From contig NZ_NSLI01000003.1 in NCBI RefSeq assembly GCF_002288825.1, positions 248,001-312,000 on the forward strand: a DNA stretch of 64,000 nucleotides. Direction: 5' to 3'. The notes beneath the pieces were generated by a model. That model was given only the letters and a program-made list of their open reading frames with translations. It ran no database searches and was not told the origin of the DNA. Source of the DNA: Sphingomonas lenta. Its GTDB lineage: Bacteria > Pseudomonadota > Alphaproteobacteria > Sphingomonadales > Sphingomonadaceae. The translations under genes and the position numbers were made by a program. This document shows, in pieces, positions 42,024-50,189 of the stretch. How positions within the stretch are numbered: position 1 is the stretch's first letter; each line of letters opens with the position of its first letter.

Positions 42024-42111
42024 TGCCGGCGAATGCCGGCGGGACTACATGGTAAGGCCGCAAGGCCGAGCGGTTCAAATCCGCGCGTCCCGCCAAACCT
42101 CGTCGCCGGCA
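42024..42111 (+). ncRNA. Y-RNA-like element 3 (minimal tRNA-like form)
   Basis: 88 bases. Outer stem TGCCGGCGA (42024-42032) with TCGCCGGCA (42103-42111); inner 8-bp helix GGCGGGAC (42038-42045) with GTCCCGCC (42087-42094). Inside are TACATGG, a GNRA hairpin GGCC-GCAA-GGCC and a T-arm GCGG-TTCAAAT-CCGC. The T-loop consensus is perfect while D and anticodon arms are replaced by one tetraloop hairpin. Confidence 0.82.
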
Positions 42112-42123
42112 CCGAAGAACGAT

Positions 42124-42248
42124 CCGGCGGATGCCGGCGAGACTACATGGCACGCCCGAGACGCCGGTGCGAACCCGGCCGGACCTCCCGGTCCGTCGTC
42201 TAGAGAGCAGGACATGGGCCTTACGTCTCGCCACCACCTCGCCGCCGG
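42124..42248 (+). ncRNA. Y-RNA-like element 4 (long form)
   Basis: 125 bases. Outer stem CCGGCGG (42124-42130) with CCGCCGG (42242-42248); inner helix GGCGAGAC (42136-42143) with GTCTCGCC (42225-42232), followed by TACATGG as in element 3. Interior hairpins include GCCGG-TGCGAAC-CCGGC, resembling a T-arm, and CGGACC-TCCC-GGTCCG. It ends 12 bases before the rtcB ribosome site. Confidence 0.75.
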
Positions 42249-42276
42249 GGCATGCTGACAAGAAAGGAGGCCCGAC

Positions 42277-43503
42277 ATGGCCCAGAGCAACTACGAGTTC
42301 CAGCCCGTCGAGGGCGGCGTGCCGATCAAGATGTGGACGCGCGGCGTGCCCGTGGACGACCGCGCGCGCGCGCAGCTGGCGGCGGCGGCGAAGATGCCGT
42401 TCATCTTCCGCCACGTCGCCGCCATGCCCGACGTCCATGTCGGCATCGGCGCGACCGTGGGATCGGTGATCCCGACCAAGGGCGCGATCATCCCGGCGGC
42501 GGTGGGCGTCGACATCGGCTGCGGCATGATGGCGGCGCGCACCTCGCTCAACGCGAGCGACCTGCCGGACAACCTGGAGGGCGTGCGCGCGGCTATCGAG
42601 CGGGCGGTGCCCGTCGGCCGCAGCGTCGGGCGGGGCAAGCGCGACACGGGAAGCTGGGGCTCGCCCCCGCCGGAGATCGTCGCCGCCTGGGCGACGCTTG
42701 CGGAGCGGTTCAAGCGGATCGTCGCCAAGTACCCGAAGCTGGAGAAGGCGAACACGCTGGTCCACCTCGGCACGCTCGGCACGGGCAACCACTTTATCGA
42801 GGTCTGCCTCGACGAGGAGGCGCGCGTATGGGTGATGCTCCACTCCGGCTCGCGCGGCGTGGGCAATGCGATCGGCAGCTGGTTCATCGAACTGGCGAAG
42901 GAGGACGCGCGCCGCTGGCACCTGAACCTGCCGGACCAGGACTTGGCGTACTTCCCGGAGGGGACCGAGCATTTCGACGACTATGTCGAGGCGGTCGGCT
43001 GGGCGCAGGACTATGCGGCGCTGAACCGGCGCATGATGATGACCAACGTCATCGCCGCGTTGCGCCGGGAAATCGTCAAGCCGTTCGAGGCGGAGCTGGA
43101 GGCGGTGAACTGCCACCACAATTACGTCACGCGCGAGAACCATTTCGGCGAGAACGTGCTGGTGACCCGCAAGGGCGCGGTGCGCGCGGCCAAGGGCGTG
43201 ATGGGCATCATCCCCGGGTCGATGGGCGCCAAGTCCTTCATCGTGCGCGGGCTCGGCAACCCGGAGTCGTTCCACAGCTGCTCGCACGGCGCGGGCCGCG
43301 TGATGTCCCGCACCCAGGCCAAGCGCGAGGTGACGCTGGAGGAGCACGCGGCCGCCACCACGGGCGTGGAGTGCCGCAAGGACGAGGGCGTCATCGACGA
43401 GAGCCCCCGCGCCTACAAGCCGATCGAAGCCGTCATGGCCGCGCAGAGCGACCTGGTGGAGATCGTCCACACGCTGAAGCAGGTGGTGTGCGTCAAGGGG
43501 TGA
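42277..43503 (+). CDS. rtcB: RtcB, tRNA/RNA-splicing ligase (3'-phosphate or cyclic-phosphate type)
   Basis: A 408-aa RtcB. Key signatures: VDIGCGMMA with the metal-binding Cys, HLGTLGTGNHFIEV, LHSGSRGVGN, HHNYVTRENHF and the guanylylated His in SCSHGAGRVMSR. AGAAAGGAGG precedes the ATG by 6 bases. RtcB joins 2',3'-cyclic-phosphate or 3'-phosphate RNA ends to 5'-OH ends, using GTP and Mn. The gene is part of the RtcR-controlled run with rsr and rtcA. Confidence 0.97.
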   Translation: MAQSNYEFQPVEGGVPIKMWTRGVPVDDRARAQLAAAAKMPFIFRHVAAMPDVHVGIGATVGSVIPTKGAIIPAAVGVDIGCGMMAARTSLNASDLPDNLEGVRAAIERAVPVGRSVGRGKRDTGSWGSPPPEIVAAWATLAERFKRIVAKYPKLEKANTLVHLGTLGTGNHFIEVCLDEEARVWVMLHSGSRGVGNAIGSWFIELAKEDARRWHLNLPDQDLAYFPEGTEHFDDYVEAVGWAQDYAALNRRMMMTNVIAALRREIVKPFEAELEAVNCHHNYVTRENHFGENVLVTRKGAVRAAKGVMGIIPGSMGAKSFIVRGLGNPESFHSCSHGAGRVMSRTQAKREVTLEEHAAATTGVECRKDEGVIDESPRAYKPIEAVMAAQSDLVEIVHTLKQVVCVKG

Positions 43504-43568
43504 TCGGGTGAAGGAGGCGTAGGTTCAATCGACGTCGCCTTCACCCGCTCGAAGCATAGGAGGTTCGA

Positions 43569-43997
43569 ATGCGTCGCACGCTGGTCTGCGGCCGCTGCGG
43601 CGGGCCGCTTACGCGTCCGTTGATTATCTGGTCGACCAAGGATCCGGCGACGCCCGCACCCGTCCATCGGGACGGCGCGGCGCTCACCGAGCCCGGTGCG
43701 GCGTACAAGTCCTGGCAAGCGCAGCAATGGTCGTCCGACGGCACGCGCGTGCCGCTCGACTTTACGCCCCAGTACTGGATCAATCCGCTCGATCTGACCG
43801 AGGCGGTGAGGGCGGTTACCGATGCCCGCCGCTTGAACGGCTGCTGCGGCCTGGACGGGTGCGACGGACCGAACCAGCGCTGCGAGTGCGGCGCGGAGAT
43901 CGGCACGCTGCGGTCGGACTGCTGGACCGACCACGTCTTCATCCCGGAACCGGACGCGACCGATTTGGTCGACGTCGGCGAAAGCAAAGTGACATGA
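43569..43997 (+). CDS. Cysteine-rich (zinc-ribbon-like) protein between rtcB and rtcA
   Basis: A 142-aa protein starting at 43569 after a strong AGGAGG. N-terminal TLVCGRCGGPLTRP is a CxxC knuckle; a second cluster, NGCCGLDGCDGPNQRCECG, follows at about residue 90-108, and C-terminal EIGTLRSDCWTDHVFIPEPD completes it. These Cys sets probably bind zinc. It overlaps rtcA by ATGA, so it is translationally coupled to it. I do not recognise a named family. Its fixed place between ligase and cyclase suggests an accessory or RNA-binding role (inference). Confidence 0.75.
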   Translation: MRRTLVCGRCGGPLTRPLIIWSTKDPATPAPVHRDGAALTEPGAAYKSWQAQQWSSDGTRVPLDFTPQYWINPLDLTEAVRAVTDARRLNGCCGLDGCDGPNQRCECGAEIGTLRSDCWTDHVFIPEPDATDLVDVGESKVT

Positions 43998-45010
43998 TCA
44001 TCATGGACGGATCGGAGGGCGAGGGCGGCGGGCAAGTGGTGCGGACCGCCTGCGCGCTGTCGCTCGTCACCGGCGAGCCGTTCCGTGTCGTCAACGTGCG
44101 GGGCGGGCGGGAGAAGCCGGGGCTGATGCGCCAGCACGTGACCGCGGTCGAGGCCGCGTGCGCGATCGGCGGGGCGACATGCGAAGGGCTGCATGTCGGC
44201 TCGGCGGAGATCGGTTTCCGCCCGGGCCGCGTCACGCCGGGCGAGTATCGCTTCCGCGTCGGTACGGCGGGGTCGACGGGGCTGGTGCTGCAAACGGTGT
44301 TGCCGCCGCTGATGCTGGCCGATGCGCCTTCGCGGCTCGTGCTGGAAGGCGGCACGCACAACATCTACGCGCCGCCGTTCGACTTCCTGGCGCGGAGCTT
44401 CCTGCCGGTGATCAACCGCATGGGGCCGCGCGTCGAGGCGCGGCTGGTGCGCCACGGCTTCTTCCCGCGCGGCGGCGGCCGGATCGAGGTGGATATCTAC
44501 CCCGCACCGCTTCAGCCGATCGAGTGCGTCGAGCGCGGTGCGCCCGGGGAACGGTCGGCGACGGCCGTGTTCGCCGGCCTGCCGTTCGACATCGCCGACC
44601 GCGAGATCAAGGCGGCGCGCAAGGTCCTCGACGACTGGCCGGAGGACGCGTTCGCGGTGCGCGAGCTCCCCGCCGATCAGGGGCCGGGCACGATCCTGCT
44701 GCTGGAGGCGGCGTTCGAGCACGTGACGGAGGTGGTGAGCGGCTTCGGCAAGCTGGGCGTCTCGGCGGAGTCGCTGGCCAGGACGGCGGCCGGTCGGATG
44801 GCGGGCTACCTCGCGTCGCACGCGTTCGCGGGTCCGTACCTGCAGGATCAGCTGCTGCTGCCCTTCGCGCTGGCCGGGGGCGGCGCGTTCACCACCGTTA
44901 AGCCGAGCGGGCACAGCCTGACCGGCCGCGAGGTGATCGAGCGCTTCTTGGGGAGGCGCTGCGTCTTCCAGCAGCAGGGGTCGGGCGCGCATCTGGTGAC
45001 GGTGCGGTGA
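43994..45010 (+). CDS. rtcA: RtcA, RNA 3'-terminal phosphate cyclase
   Basis: A 338-aa RtcA: EGEGGGQVVRTACALS at the N-terminus, KPGLMRQHVTAVEAA, GSTGLVLQTVLPPL, HGFFPRGGGRIEVD, and the adenylylated His near the C-terminus in TVKPSGHSLTGREVIERFLG. It converts RNA 3'-phosphates to 2',3'-cyclic phosphates with ATP. The start overlaps the preceding Cys-rich gene. It makes substrates for RtcB and possible ligands for RtcR, so it closes the local circuit. Confidence 0.96.
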   Translation: MIIMDGSEGEGGGQVVRTACALSLVTGEPFRVVNVRGGREKPGLMRQHVTAVEAACAIGGATCEGLHVGSAEIGFRPGRVTPGEYRFRVGTAGSTGLVLQTVLPPLMLADAPSRLVLEGGTHNIYAPPFDFLARSFLPVINRMGPRVEARLVRHGFFPRGGGRIEVDIYPAPLQPIECVERGAPGERSATAVFAGLPFDIADREIKAARKVLDDWPEDAFAVRELPADQGPGTILLLEAAFEHVTEVVSGFGKLGVSAESLARTAAGRMAGYLASHAFAGPYLQDQLLLPFALAGGGAFTTVKPSGHSLTGREVIERFLGRRCVFQQQGSGAHLVTVR

Positions 45011-45239
45011 CCGGATTGCGCGCGTAACGAATTTCGGCTAGGGGCCGCGCGCCGCGCGACACGTGCGGCCCAAGGAGATGAGCATTGCTGGAACCGACCC
45101 GTAACGGGTGCGCGGTTCGCGGCGAGGGCCTCCGCTAAGCGTCCGCCGGACGCTGCGGCGACGCCCGCCGCAGCCGATACGCCCTTCGATCCGAACCGAA
45201 GAAGACCGGTGCGTTCGCGCGCCGGCTGGTGGACCTATC

Positions 45240-47192
45240 ATGACCGAACACGATATCGTCCGGGGCTTGGTGCTCCGGATCGGGCGCGGCGTCCCCGCGT
45301 CCGCGCCGCTCGCCGCGGCGGTGCTGGAATGGGCCGAACCGCACCTCGACTGGCTGCTCGCCGGGAGCGCGCTGGACGGGGACGGGGACGGAGACGGCGC
45401 GGCCAAATGGGATCGGTTGCTCGCGCGCTTGGCGCAAGCGGCGGCGCCGGACGAGGCGCGTCCGCACGCGCTGCAGCTCGCGGATGCGCTCGCCGAGCTG
45501 TTGACGCTCGAGCCGTTCGACGCGGCGCTGCTCGCGCTGATGGTCGCGTGCGACCGCCTGCCGCGCGTCGGCGCGGTCGCCAGGAGCGCGGGCCGGCACG
45601 GCCGCGACCTGCCCGCGCTGCTCGGCGAACTCGCGGGAGCGGAGCCGCACGACGCCGAACGCGCGGTGCGGCGCAGCGCCGTGCTGCGCCTGGGGCTGGT
45701 CGGCTTCGTCGTCAATCGACAAGGCGAAGTGGAGGTCGACGTCCGATGGGCGCTCGAACGCCTGCTCGATCGGGCGCCCGGTTCCGGCCCCGAGATGATC
45801 GACGCGTTGGTGGGACGGCGCCAGACCGCCGCGCTCGCGCTCGACGATTTCGCACATGTGGTCGACGCCGACCTCCTCGTGCGCCTGCTTCGCGGCGCGG
45901 TCGCGGAGCGCGCGCCGGGGGTCAACATCCTCATCCACGGCCCGCCCGGCACCGGCAAGACCGAGTTCGCGCGCGCGCTGGCGCAAGCGGCGGGCGTCGT
46001 CCTCCACGCGGTCGGCGAGGCGGACGAGGACGACGAGGAACCGGACCGCTGGCAGCGCGTCGCGGCGCTCGGGCTGGCGCAGCGCTTGCTGGGCCAAGCG
46101 GGCGAGGCCGTGCTGCTGTTCGACGAGATGGAGGACCTGATCGGCGAAGCCCGGCCCTCGGGCGGCGACTGGTTCGCCAAGCGCGAGGGCAGCAAGGTCT
46201 TCGTCAACCGCCTGCTCGAGGCGAACCCGGCGCCCGTGATCTGGACGACGAACGCGATCGGCAACATCGACGGCGCGATCCTGCGGCGTATGAGCTTCGT
46301 GCTGAAGCTCGACCTTCCGTCGCCGGGCGCGGCGCGGCGTATGCTCGCCCGCGTCGCGGCGGACGAGGGGGTGGTCGCCGACCCGGCCGTGGAGCGACTG
46401 ATCGACGCCGCGCCCGAGGCCGCGACCGTGCTTCGCGTCGCCGCACGCGCGGCCCGGCTCGCGGGCGAGGACGGGAGCGAGCGGCCCGCGCGCGTGCTCG
46501 TGGAGGCGCTGCGCGGCGGCGAGCTGCCGCCCGGTGGGGCGGACGCGCCCGACCTGGACCTGTTCGAGTGCGACACGCCGCTGGACGCGCTGTTCGATCG
46601 GATCGCGGCGGGCGGCGCGCTGGACGTGTCGCTGCTGCTGACCGGGCCGCCCGGCACGGGCAAGACCGCGCTCGGGCATCATCTGGCGCGACGGCTCGAC
46701 CGCCCGCTGCTGGTGAGGCGCGCGTCCGACCTCCTGTCGAAGTGGGTCGGCGAAACGGAGGCGCGCCGGCGCGGCGGCGTGCTGCTGCTCGACGAGGCGG
46801 ACTCGCTCCTGTTCGACCGGACCACGGCGCGGTCGAGGTGGGAGGTGGGGCAGGTGAACGAACTCCTGACCTGGCTCGACCGGCACCCGCTGCCGGTCGT
46901 CGCGGCGACCAACCATCCCGGCCGGCTCGATCCGGCGACGCTCCGGCGCTTCGTTTTCAAGCTAGACCTGCGCCCGCTGGGTCGCGACCGCGCGGTGCGG
47001 GCGTTCGAGCGGTTCTTCGGGCGGGCCGCGCCGGCCTCGCTCGCCGAGGTGGGGGGGCTCACCCCCGGCGACTTCGCGGTGGTCGCGCGGCAGCTCCGGC
47101 ATGCGCCGGCCGAGAGCGGCGAGGAGATCGCCGCGCGGCTGGATGCGGAGGTTCGGGCGCGACCGGAAGCGGCGGCGCCGATGGGGTTCTGA
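45240..47192 (+). CDS. Double-AAA ATPase with shortened second domain
   Basis: A 650-aa protein with two AAA modules. The first has HGPPGTGKTEFARALA and VLLFDEMEDLI, the second LTGPPGTGKTALGHHLARRL and VLLLDEADSLL, then NELLTWLDRHPLPVVAATNH. In the second module WVGETE runs straight into ARRRGGVLLLDEAD, which lacks about 10-12 residues (one helix) normally between these motifs. The N-terminal ~200 residues are helical without recognised motif. It lies 229 bases after rtcA in the same direction and may belong to the RNA-repair locus or be an independent unit. Confidence 0.85.
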   Translation: MTEHDIVRGLVLRIGRGVPASAPLAAAVLEWAEPHLDWLLAGSALDGDGDGDGAAKWDRLLARLAQAAAPDEARPHALQLADALAELLTLEPFDAALLALMVACDRLPRVGAVARSAGRHGRDLPALLGELAGAEPHDAERAVRRSAVLRLGLVGFVVNRQGEVEVDVRWALERLLDRAPGSGPEMIDALVGRRQTAALALDDFAHVVDADLLVRLLRGAVAERAPGVNILIHGPPGTGKTEFARALAQAAGVVLHAVGEADEDDEEPDRWQRVAALGLAQRLLGQAGEAVLLFDEMEDLIGEARPSGGDWFAKREGSKVFVNRLLEANPAPVIWTTNAIGNIDGAILRRMSFVLKLDLPSPGAARRMLARVAADEGVVADPAVERLIDAAPEAATVLRVAARAARLAGEDGSERPARVLVEALRGGELPPGGADAPDLDLFECDTPLDALFDRIAAGGALDVSLLLTGPPGTGKTALGHHLARRLDRPLLVRRASDLLSKWVGETEARRRGGVLLLDEADSLLFDRTTARSRWEVGQVNELLTWLDRHPLPVVAATNHPGRLDPATLRRFVFKLDLRPLGRDRAVRAFERFFGRAAPASLAEVGGLTPGDFAVVARQLRHAPAESGEEIAARLDAEVRARPEAAAPMGF

Positions 47193-47358
47193 GCGATGCG
47201 GGTGGGTTAGTGCCGGCTCGTTCGTAGCGAGTTGGGCCAGAACGACATCCCCGGTCGGCGCTTAATCCGACCCGAGCAGCCGTAGCTGAAAGAAGGTCTG
47301 ATTTCGAGAAGGAGCGCCCGCCCCCGGGTCCTTCTAGCCGCTACATCGCCGGTCTGCC

Positions 47359-48522
47359 TCAGTTGAAACGCCTTCGCACGTGGCGGCGGGCGATGGCCGC
47401 GACGTCATTGATGCCCGCGAGCGTTAAGGTGCGCTCGAACTCCTCGGTAAGTAGCGTTAGTACACGGTCGACCCCGGCCTCGCCGCCTGCCGCCAAGCCG
47501 TAAAGATATGGCCGCCCGATCGAGCACGCCGTAGCGCCCAGCGCGATCGCTTTGACCGCGTCCGAGCCTCGGCGGACACCGCCGTCGCAGATGACGTCCG
47601 GGCCGCCGCCCACCGCCTCGCGAACCGCCTCGATCTGGTCGACGGGTGCGGGCGCGCCGTCGAGCTGGCGGCCGCCGTGGTTGGAGATCATCACGCCCGT
47701 CGCGCCCGACGCGATCGATCGGCGCGCGTCCTCGGGCGTCATCACCCCCTTGATCGCGAGCGGGCCGTTCCACTCCCGCGCGAGCCATTCGACGTCGCGC
47801 CACGTGACCGAGCGGTCGAACTGCCCGCCGATATAGTCGAATAGGCTCATCGGGCCGCCGGCCAGCGCGTCGATCTTGTGGCTGACGTTCGCCAGGTCGA
47901 ACTTCTTGCCCGTCAGCGCCGGCAGCGACCAGGACGGGTGGAGCGCGAAGCTGAGCATCGACCGCCAGGTGAGCCGCGGGGGTAGGGACAGCCCACTCAC
48001 CCGATCGCGCTCGCGGTTGCCGGCGACAGGCGTATCGACGGTGAGCGCCAAGCCGTGAAAGCCCGCCTCCCGGCACCGCGCGACGAACTCCGCCGTCAGC
48101 CCGCGATCCTTGAAGATGTAGATCTGGAAGACCTTGGGTCCGTCGAAGGCGTGGGCGAGATCCTCCAACCGCGTGGTGCCCATCGTCGAAAGGCCGTAGA
48201 CGAGACCGTGCCGCGCCGCGGCGCGCGCCACCGCCAGCTCGGCATGGTCGTGGAACATGCGGGTGAGGCCGGTGGGGGCCAGCATGAGCGGCCAGCGCGA
48301 CGGCTGGCCGAAGACCGTCGTTCCCGTTCGGATCGCGGACACGTCGTTGAGGACGTCGGGGACGAGCTCGTAATCGGCGAAGGCGGTTTCGTTGCGACGC
48401 AGCGACCGCTCGTCGTCGGCGCCGCCATCGATATAGTCGAATATGGGTCGCGGCAGTCGGCGGCGCGCCAGTAGACGCAAGGCGGCGACGTTGTTGGCGC
48501 GCTCGGGCCGTCCTTTGATCAA
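47359..48522 (-). CDS. FMN-dependent alpha-hydroxy-acid oxidase/dehydrogenase (LldD type)
   Basis: A 387-aa protein of the FMN alpha-hydroxy-acid dehydrogenase family: FDYIDGGADDERSLRRN at the N-terminus, MLAPTGLTRMFH, LALTVDTPVAGNRERDRV, IKGVMTPEDARRSI, catalytic His in SNHGGRQLDGAPAP and the phosphate loop GGVRRGSDAVKAIALGA. L-lactate is the most common substrate; mandelate, glycolate or 2-hydroxy fatty acids are possible. It lies 129 bases after the GntR gene on the same strand, in an alpha-hydroxy-acid locus. Confidence 0.88.
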   Translation of the reverse strand: MIKGRPERANNVAALRLLARRRLPRPIFDYIDGGADDERSLRRNETAFADYELVPDVLNDVSAIRTGTTVFGQPSRWPLMLAPTGLTRMFHDHAELAVARAAARHGLVYGLSTMGTTRLEDLAHAFDGPKVFQIYIFKDRGLTAEFVARCREAGFHGLALTVDTPVAGNRERDRVSGLSLPPRLTWRSMLSFALHPSWSLPALTGKKFDLANVSHKIDALAGGPMSLFDYIGGQFDRSVTWRDVEWLAREWNGPLAIKGVMTPEDARRSIASGATGVMISNHGGRQLDGAPAPVDQIEAVREAVGGGPDVICDGGVRRGSDAVKAIALGATACSIGRPYLYGLAAGGEAGVDRVLTLLTEEFERTLTLAGINDVAAIARRHVRRRFN

Positions 48523-48651
48523 CGATCGCCTTTCGATCCGCGATCAGCGGAGGCTGTCAGAAGCGGGCGCTCAAGTCCAAACCATTCGTGTGAGGCCGCG
48601 CCGCCCTGGCGTGGTCGCCCGGGCGGCTGGTCGGATCGGCGCTCCCCATTG

Positions 48652-49359
48652 TCAGCGCGCAAAAAGGTCGCCGATCGAGGCATCAAAATGGTCGCTCATC
48701 GCATGACCAGCGGCGTGAGGATCTCGCGATCGGATCGCGTCGGCGATGGTGTGGTGCTGGCGGAGGATGGCTTCGCGCTGCTCGGGCGTGACGCGGGTGC
48801 GCCAGGCGGTCGGTACCGCCACTGTCATCAACGGCTCGAAGGAGCGGACGATCTGGTGGAATAGCGCGTTGCCGCCGGCGCGCGCGATCGCCTGGTGGAA
48901 GCGGATGTCGTGGCGCGTGACCTCCCTCAGATCGTCGCCCGCCGCCGCCATCGCGTCTGCGTGGCGGGCGATCTCGCCGGCGTCGGCCTCGGAACGGTGC
49001 TGGGCGGCGAGCTCGGCGGTGCGGAGCTCGAGCGTGCGCCGGACGTCCCAGACCTCCGCGACCGACACCTGGGCGGTGGCGACTGCGTGGTCCATCGACG
49101 TGCCCATGACCGAGCCGTCGATCGCGCCGACGCGCGCGCGGCGGCCGTTGGCGACGTCGATGACGCGGAGCGCCGCGAGCGCGCCGAACGCCTCGCGCAT
49201 CACGGCGCGGCTCACGCCCAGCTCGGCGGCGAACCAGCCCTCGCCGGGCAGCGTGTCGCCGACCTTGAGGTCGTTCGCGCGGATGTGCTCGCGGACGCGG
49301 CGGAGCGCGTGGTCGACGAGCGAGCCGCCTTCCGTGACGGCGCGGGCGGCCGTGCTCAC
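48652..49359 (-). CDS. FadR-type GntR-family regulator
   Basis: A 235-aa regulator beginning at GTG 49359, which overlaps the AraC stop (GTGA). Winged HTH: LVDHALRRVREHIRANDLKV, GEGWFAAELGVSRAVMREAF, GALAALRVI. The C-terminal all-helical FCD domain (about 95-235) holds the usual Asp and His residues (TRHDIRFHQAIARAGGN, QHHTIADAIRSRD), as in LldR- and PdhR-like members. Likely senses a small organic acid such as lactate. Four matching palindromes (50152, 50175, 55289, 55320) are probable sites. Confidence 0.85.
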   Translation of the reverse strand: MSTAARAVTEGGSLVDHALRRVREHIRANDLKVGDTLPGEGWFAAELGVSRAVMREAFGALAALRVIDVANGRRARVGAIDGSVMGTSMDHAVATAQVSVAEVWDVRRTLELRTAELAAQHRSEADAGEIARHADAMAAAGDDLREVTRHDIRFHQAIARAGGNALFHQIVRSFEPLMTVAVPTAWRTRVTPEQREAILRQHHTIADAIRSRDPHAAGHAMSDHFDASIGDLFAR

Positions 49360-50111
49360 GCCGCGACCTCGAGCTGGCGCAGCTGGGTGGGCGGCACGCC
49401 CCAGCGGCGCGAGAAGGCGCGGGTGAAGCTGGCGTTGTTGTTGTACCCGCAGCGATAGCCGATCGACGACACGGGCAGGTCGGTCGCGAGCAGCAGGCGG
49501 CGCGCGCCGGCGAGGCGGTTCTCGGCGAGCGCGTCGGCGACCGAGCAGTCGAACATGAGCCGGAAGCCGCGCGTGAGCTTGGCGCGGTTGAGGCCGCAGG
49601 CGCGGGCGATCGCGTCCAGCGTCAGCTTCTCGTGCCAGCGCTCGTCGACCAGGCGGCGCGCGGCGACGATGCGCACCGCATCGCCCTCGCGAAGCTCGCC
49701 GGCGCCGTCGGCGGGAACGAGCGCGCCCTCGCCGAGTGCGGTGAAGACGGCGCAGAGCAGCTCGATGCTCTTGGCGAGGCGCATCGTCTCGCGGGCGGGT
49801 TCGGGCAGCGAACAATCGCGCACCGCCAGCGCGATCGCGCGCAGGTCGGCGGGCAGGTGCCAGGGCGTGTCCAGGTCGGGCGAGAGGCCGAACAGGCGGC
49901 GGCAGGCGGTCTCGGCGACGGCGAAGACGAGCGCGGCCTCCGACAGCTCCGCGGGGTCGGGGTCGCGCGTCGCGGTCACCAGCGCAGGGGCGGAGGCGTC
50001 GAGGCCGGTGAAAAGCAGGACGAGCCGGTCGTCGGGCCATTCGGGCGCGACGGTGCCGGAGCCGACGAACGACAGCATCTCCGGCGAGACTTCGATCCTG
50101 TGCTTCGCCAT
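49356..50111 (-). CDS. AraC-family transcriptional regulator
   Basis: A 251-aa protein. The C-terminal ~100 residues form two HTHs: LTLDAIARACGLNRAKLTRG and VSSIGYRCGYNNNASFTRAF, followed by WGVPPTQLR. The N-terminal part (about 1-145) is an uncharacterised sensing region. It starts 41 bases downstream of a pair of palindromic operators and overlaps the GntR gene, so the two regulators share a transcript. Target likely the MFS gene or the same locus (inference). Confidence 0.85.
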   Translation of the reverse strand: MAKHRIEVSPEMLSFVGSGTVAPEWPDDRLVLLFTGLDASAPALVTATRDPDPAELSEAALVFAVAETACRRLFGLSPDLDTPWHLPADLRAIALAVRDCSLPEPARETMRLAKSIELLCAVFTALGEGALVPADGAGELREGDAVRIVAARRLVDERWHEKLTLDAIARACGLNRAKLTRGFRLMFDCSVADALAENRLAGARRLLLATDLPVSSIGYRCGYNNNASFTRAFSRRWGVPPTQLRQLEVAA

Positions 50112-50151
50112 TCGTCCCCGGCCTCGCGCTTGTGTACGACGATCAGCTTGG

Positions 50152-50189
50152 ACCTATCCGACAGGTAGGTCAAGACCTGTCGGATAGGT
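50152..50189 (-). promoter_or_regulatory. Paired palindromic operators before AraC-GntR unit
   Basis: Two 15-bp sites, ACCTATCCGACAGGT (50152-50166) and ACCTGTCGGATAGGT (50175-50189), perfect reverse complements of each other and each a palindrome ACCTnTCnGAnAGGT. They are 23 bases centre to centre and overlap the 3' end of the MFS gene. The same palindrome appears twice before the TonB receptor at 55289-55334. Confidence 0.75.

Noticed and set aside
41802..42276. Four similar units considered as a CRISPR array
   Set aside because: Units are 77-125 nt with pairing ends and no constant short repeat or unique spacers; no cas genes.
45043..45072. GC-rich inverted repeat after rtcA as terminator
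   Set aside because: Pairing is imperfect and no T-run follows, so termination between rtcA and the AAA gene is not supported.
48552..48566. GGCTGTCAGAAGCGG before the FMN oxidase gene as a fifth GntR site
   Set aside because: Only one half matches ACCTnTCnGAnAGGT; too weak to list as a feature.
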